Below, piece by piece: positions 61,871 through 64,000 of a stretch of DNA of 64,000 nucleotides; the stretch's first letter is position 1; the number at the start of each line of letters is the position of its first letter. A program made the position numbers and the translations under genes. The notes beneath the pieces are model-generated. The model saw only the letters and a list, made by a program, of their open reading frames with translations, had not been told where the DNA came from and made no database searches. Source of the stretch: Streptomyces althioticus (GTDB taxonomy: Bacteria > Actinomycetota > Actinomycetes > Streptomycetales > Streptomycetaceae); contig BMSW01000001.1 in the NCBI GenBank assembly GCA_014649355.1, positions 124,001 through 188,000 of the forward strand. Direction: 5' to 3'.

Positions 61871-63448
61871 GTGACCTCGAACTCTCCGCCTCCGTACCCG
61901 CCGTCCGAGCCACCGCACGGTGCCGACGCCCAGTCCGGGCACGGCCCCGGGCAGTGGCAGGGGCACGGTCCCGGGCAGGGACGCACGGGACCGCACGAGC
62001 ACACCGGCTCCCACCGGCGTTTGGCCACGCCAGGGACGCCGGGTGATTCCCCGCCCACGACGAGCGGACACGACCACGGGCACACCCACGGTCACGCCCC
62101 GGTCCACGGTCACGGGCACAGCCACAGTCACGGACCTGCCGCCCCGGTGTCCCGCCATCTCCGCAAGGTCATCGCCGCGGTCCTCGTCCCCTTCACGGCG
62201 GCGGTCCTCGTCGGCCTGGCCGTGCTGTGGCCGGGCGGCGCCCCCGCCCACGAACGCACCGGCGTCGGCTTCGACCGCCAGACACAGCAGGCCACGGTCA
62301 CCGAGGTGGTCGCGGTGGACTGCGCCTCCGCGAACCCCTCGGCCGGCGTCCCGACCGGTGACACCTCCACCGCCGAAGGCTCCTCGGCCCAGCAGCGGGC
62401 GAACGGCACCTGCAAGAAGGCGACGATCCGGGTCGACACCGGCACGGACAAGGGCCGGACGTTCACCGAGATCGTGCAGCCGGACCAGTCGCGGCAGTTG
62501 AGCGAGGGCCAGGGGGTCGTCGTCGCCTACGAGCCCTCGGCGCCGGAGGACCTCCAGTACTCGGTCGCCGATGTGAACCGCCGCTTCCCGCTGGCGCTGC
62601 TGGCCGGTGTCTTCGCGCTCGCCGTGGTGGCCGTGGGCCGGCTGCGGGGCGTCATGGCGCTGGTCGCGCTGGCGGTCAGCTTCCTGGTGCTCAACTTCTT
62701 CATCCTGCCGGCGATCCTCGAGGGCTCGAACCCGCTGGTCGTGGCGGTGGTGGGAGCGAGCCTGATCATGCTGCTCGCGCTGTACCTCTGTCACGGGCTG
62801 TCGGCCCGCACGTCGGTGGCGGTGCTCGGCACCCTGGTCTCACTGCTGCTGATCGGCGTCCTGGGATCGGTGTTCATCGGCTGGTCGGCCCTCACCGGCA
62901 ACACCGACGACAACACCGGCCTGATCCACGGCCTCTATCCGGGCATCGACATGAGCGGCCTGCTGCTCGCGGGCGTCATCATCGGCTCGCTCGGCGTCCT
63001 GGACGACGTGACGGTCACCCAGACGTCCGCCGTGTGGGAACTGCACGAGGCCAATCCGGCGATGGGCCGCCGCGCGCTGTACCGCGCGGGCATCCGCATC
63101 GGCCGCGACCACATCGCGTCCGTGGTCAACACCCTCGTCCTCGCCTACGCGGGCGCCGCACTGCCGCTGCTGCTGCTGTTCTCCGTGGCGCAGAGCGGTG
63201 TGGGGACGGTCGCCAACAGCGAACTGGTCGCGGAGGAGATCGTGCGCACGCTGATCGGTTCGATCGGCCTGGTCGCCTCGGTGCCGGTGACCACGGCCCT
63301 GGCCGCGCTGGTCGTGTCGGCGGACCGCCCGGCGGAGCGTGCCCCGGTGCCCGGTCAGACGGCGGCGCACGACAAGGCCGTCGGCCAGGCGCCGGAACCA
63401 CGGCCGGCCATGGCGCGCGGCGGGCGCGGCCGCCGCCGCAAACGCTGA
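61871..63448 (+). CDS. YibE/F-like membrane protein with His-rich N-terminus
   Basis: 525 residues from a GTG at 61871. The N-terminal 95 residues are Gly/Pro/His-rich, with a stretch of alternating His (HDHGHTHGHAPVHGHGHSHSH, key HGHGHSHSHG, about 68-90) that should bind Zn, Ni or Cu. A TM helix (about 100-125) is followed by an extracytoplasmic domain (about 130-235) and seven further helices of the YibE/F family. The function of YibE/F is unknown; transport of ions or small molecules is assumed. It is divergent from thiC across the riboswitch. Confidence 0.85.
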   Translation: MTSNSPPPYPPSEPPHGADAQSGHGPGQWQGHGPGQGRTGPHEHTGSHRRLATPGTPGDSPPTTSGHDHGHTHGHAPVHGHGHSHSHGPAAPVSRHLRKVIAAVLVPFTAAVLVGLAVLWPGGAPAHERTGVGFDRQTQQATVTEVVAVDCASANPSAGVPTGDTSTAEGSSAQQRANGTCKKATIRVDTGTDKGRTFTEIVQPDQSRQLSEGQGVVVAYEPSAPEDLQYSVADVNRRFPLALLAGVFALAVVAVGRLRGVMALVALAVSFLVLNFFILPAILEGSNPLVVAVVGASLIMLLALYLCHGLSARTSVAVLGTLVSLLLIGVLGSVFIGWSALTGNTDDNTGLIHGLYPGIDMSGLLLAGVIIGSLGVLDDVTVTQTSAVWELHEANPAMGRRALYRAGIRIGRDHIASVVNTLVLAYAGAALPLLLLFSVAQSGVGTVANSELVAEEIVRTLIGSIGLVASVPVTTALAALVVSADRPAERAPVPGQTAAHDKAVGQAPEPRPAMARGGRGRRRKR

Positions 63449-63520
63449 CCCACCCACGGGCCAAGGGCCGGGGGCGCGCTGAAGCGTTACGCCACCGGCC
63501 CACCCGGTCGGCTCAACGCG

Positions 63521-63955
63521 TCAGCCGGCGCTCTGCTCCGCGAGGATGCGGTCGAGCGCGTCGTCGAGGTGGGCGTCGAAGTCGGCGAGCGCCCCTTCCT
63601 GCCCCAGCGGCACCAGCTTGTCGGTGCGGTCGAGGAAGGCCACGAGCGGGGCGGTCGACGAGCGGAACAGCGCCTGGTCGCTGCCGACCTGGAGCCGGAT
63701 CAGCACCTCGCCCAGGGTGTCGGGGTCGACCGGCGCGACCCGCACATCGCCCTCGCCGCAGGGCCTGCCCACGCCGTCGACCAGCAACTCCCTGCCGAAC
63801 GCCCACGTCACCGGGGCGTCTCCGGGCAGATGGAAGGTCAGCCGCACCGCGTAGGGATCGCAGGTGTCATAACGGAGCTCCACCGGAATGCGGAAGGAAA
63901 GCTCCTCCGACACGAGAAAGCTCATCATGACCTCTGCCTGTACGGATTCGCGCAT
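63521..63955 (-). CDS. ssgA: SsgA, sporulation-specific cell division activator
   Basis: 144 residues. The sequence (MRESVQAEVMMSFLVSEELS at the start, then SFRIPVELRYD, VTWAFGRELL, VGSDQALFR and LVAFLDRTDKLVPLGQE) is nearly that of S. coelicolor SsgA as I remember it. SsgA-like proteins occur only in sporulating actinomycetes; SsgA promotes septation and branching and helps position FtsZ during sporulation. Its regulator gene ssgR is normally adjacent upstream and would lie just beyond the window end. No terminator was found in the 70 nt to the convergent YibE/F gene. Confidence 0.93.
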   Translation of the reverse strand: MRESVQAEVMMSFLVSEELSFRIPVELRYDTCDPYAVRLTFHLPGDAPVTWAFGRELLVDGVGRPCGEGDVRVAPVDPDTLGEVLIRLQVGSDQALFRSSTAPLVAFLDRTDKLVPLGQEGALADFDAHLDDALDRILAEQSAG

Positions 63956-64000
63956 CGCCTACCCCGTCATTCGCCGCGGACTGGCCGGGCATGGACCCTG

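Overview
The window is very GC-rich chromosomal DNA from a Streptomyces. The evidence is the SsgA sporulation protein, parS sites of the form GTTTCACGTGAAAC, TTGTCCACA-type DnaA boxes, GTG starts, leaderless promoters, and a gene set (ssgA, thiC, hisC, cydA-cydB-cydDC, serS, pheA) that I know lies near oriC in this genus. Four perfect parS sites, one near-perfect one and three groups of DnaA-box-like sequences fit an origin-proximal position.

Region 1 (1 to about 15012) is an integrated actinomycete integrative and conjugative element (AICE). It sits at the 3' end of a tRNA-Ser(UGA) gene at 15012-15098. Going left from that junction there is a tyrosine integrase, a small excisionase, an iteron-rich candidate replication origin, a P-loop ATPase, a primase/polymerase-type replication protein, small spread-type membrane proteins, a GACAAG repeat cluster (candidate clt), an FtsK/TraB-like translocase and further transfer-associated genes. 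A GntR repressor (2512-2889) is divergent from this module. Between the two lie three full operator-like dyads built on GACCTAGGTC. The GntR gene leads a leftward cargo operon: a class IV aminotransferase, an XRE-SUMF1 fusion that lacks one of the two FGE cysteines, and a lower-GC unknown gene running off the window. The left att site is not in the window.

Region 2 (15-26 kb) is core chromosome: an HtrA-like protease, a glycerophosphodiester phosphodiesterase, two HATPase (RsbW-like) proteins, a SEC-C protein, a degenerate prim-pol protein, a GAF-PP2C phosphatase and an Xaa-Pro aminopeptidase.

Region 3 (26-32 kb) is a periplasmic copper-handling cluster: YcnI-like protein, SCO1-like protein, PCuAC chaperone, CopC-CopD fusion and a Tat-exported DyP peroxidase. 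Together they probably capture and deliver extracytoplasmic copper, with the peroxidase as a linked heme enzyme.

Region 4 (32-46 kb) holds pheA, serS, two HAD phosphatases, tRNA-Ser(GCU), an ABC exporter locus with two ATPases and two permeases, an epoxide-hydrolase-like/SDR fusion, kptA, an LLM-family oxidoreductase and an M23 peptidase.

Region 5 (46-64 kb) holds a 19-residue candidate microprotein gene, the cytochrome bd locus cydA-cydB-cydDC with a Rex-type operator upstream, hisC, a LacI-type regulator, a metallophosphatase, a TerD/VWA protein, thiC with an atypical TPP-riboswitch leader, a YibE/F-like membrane protein and ssgA.
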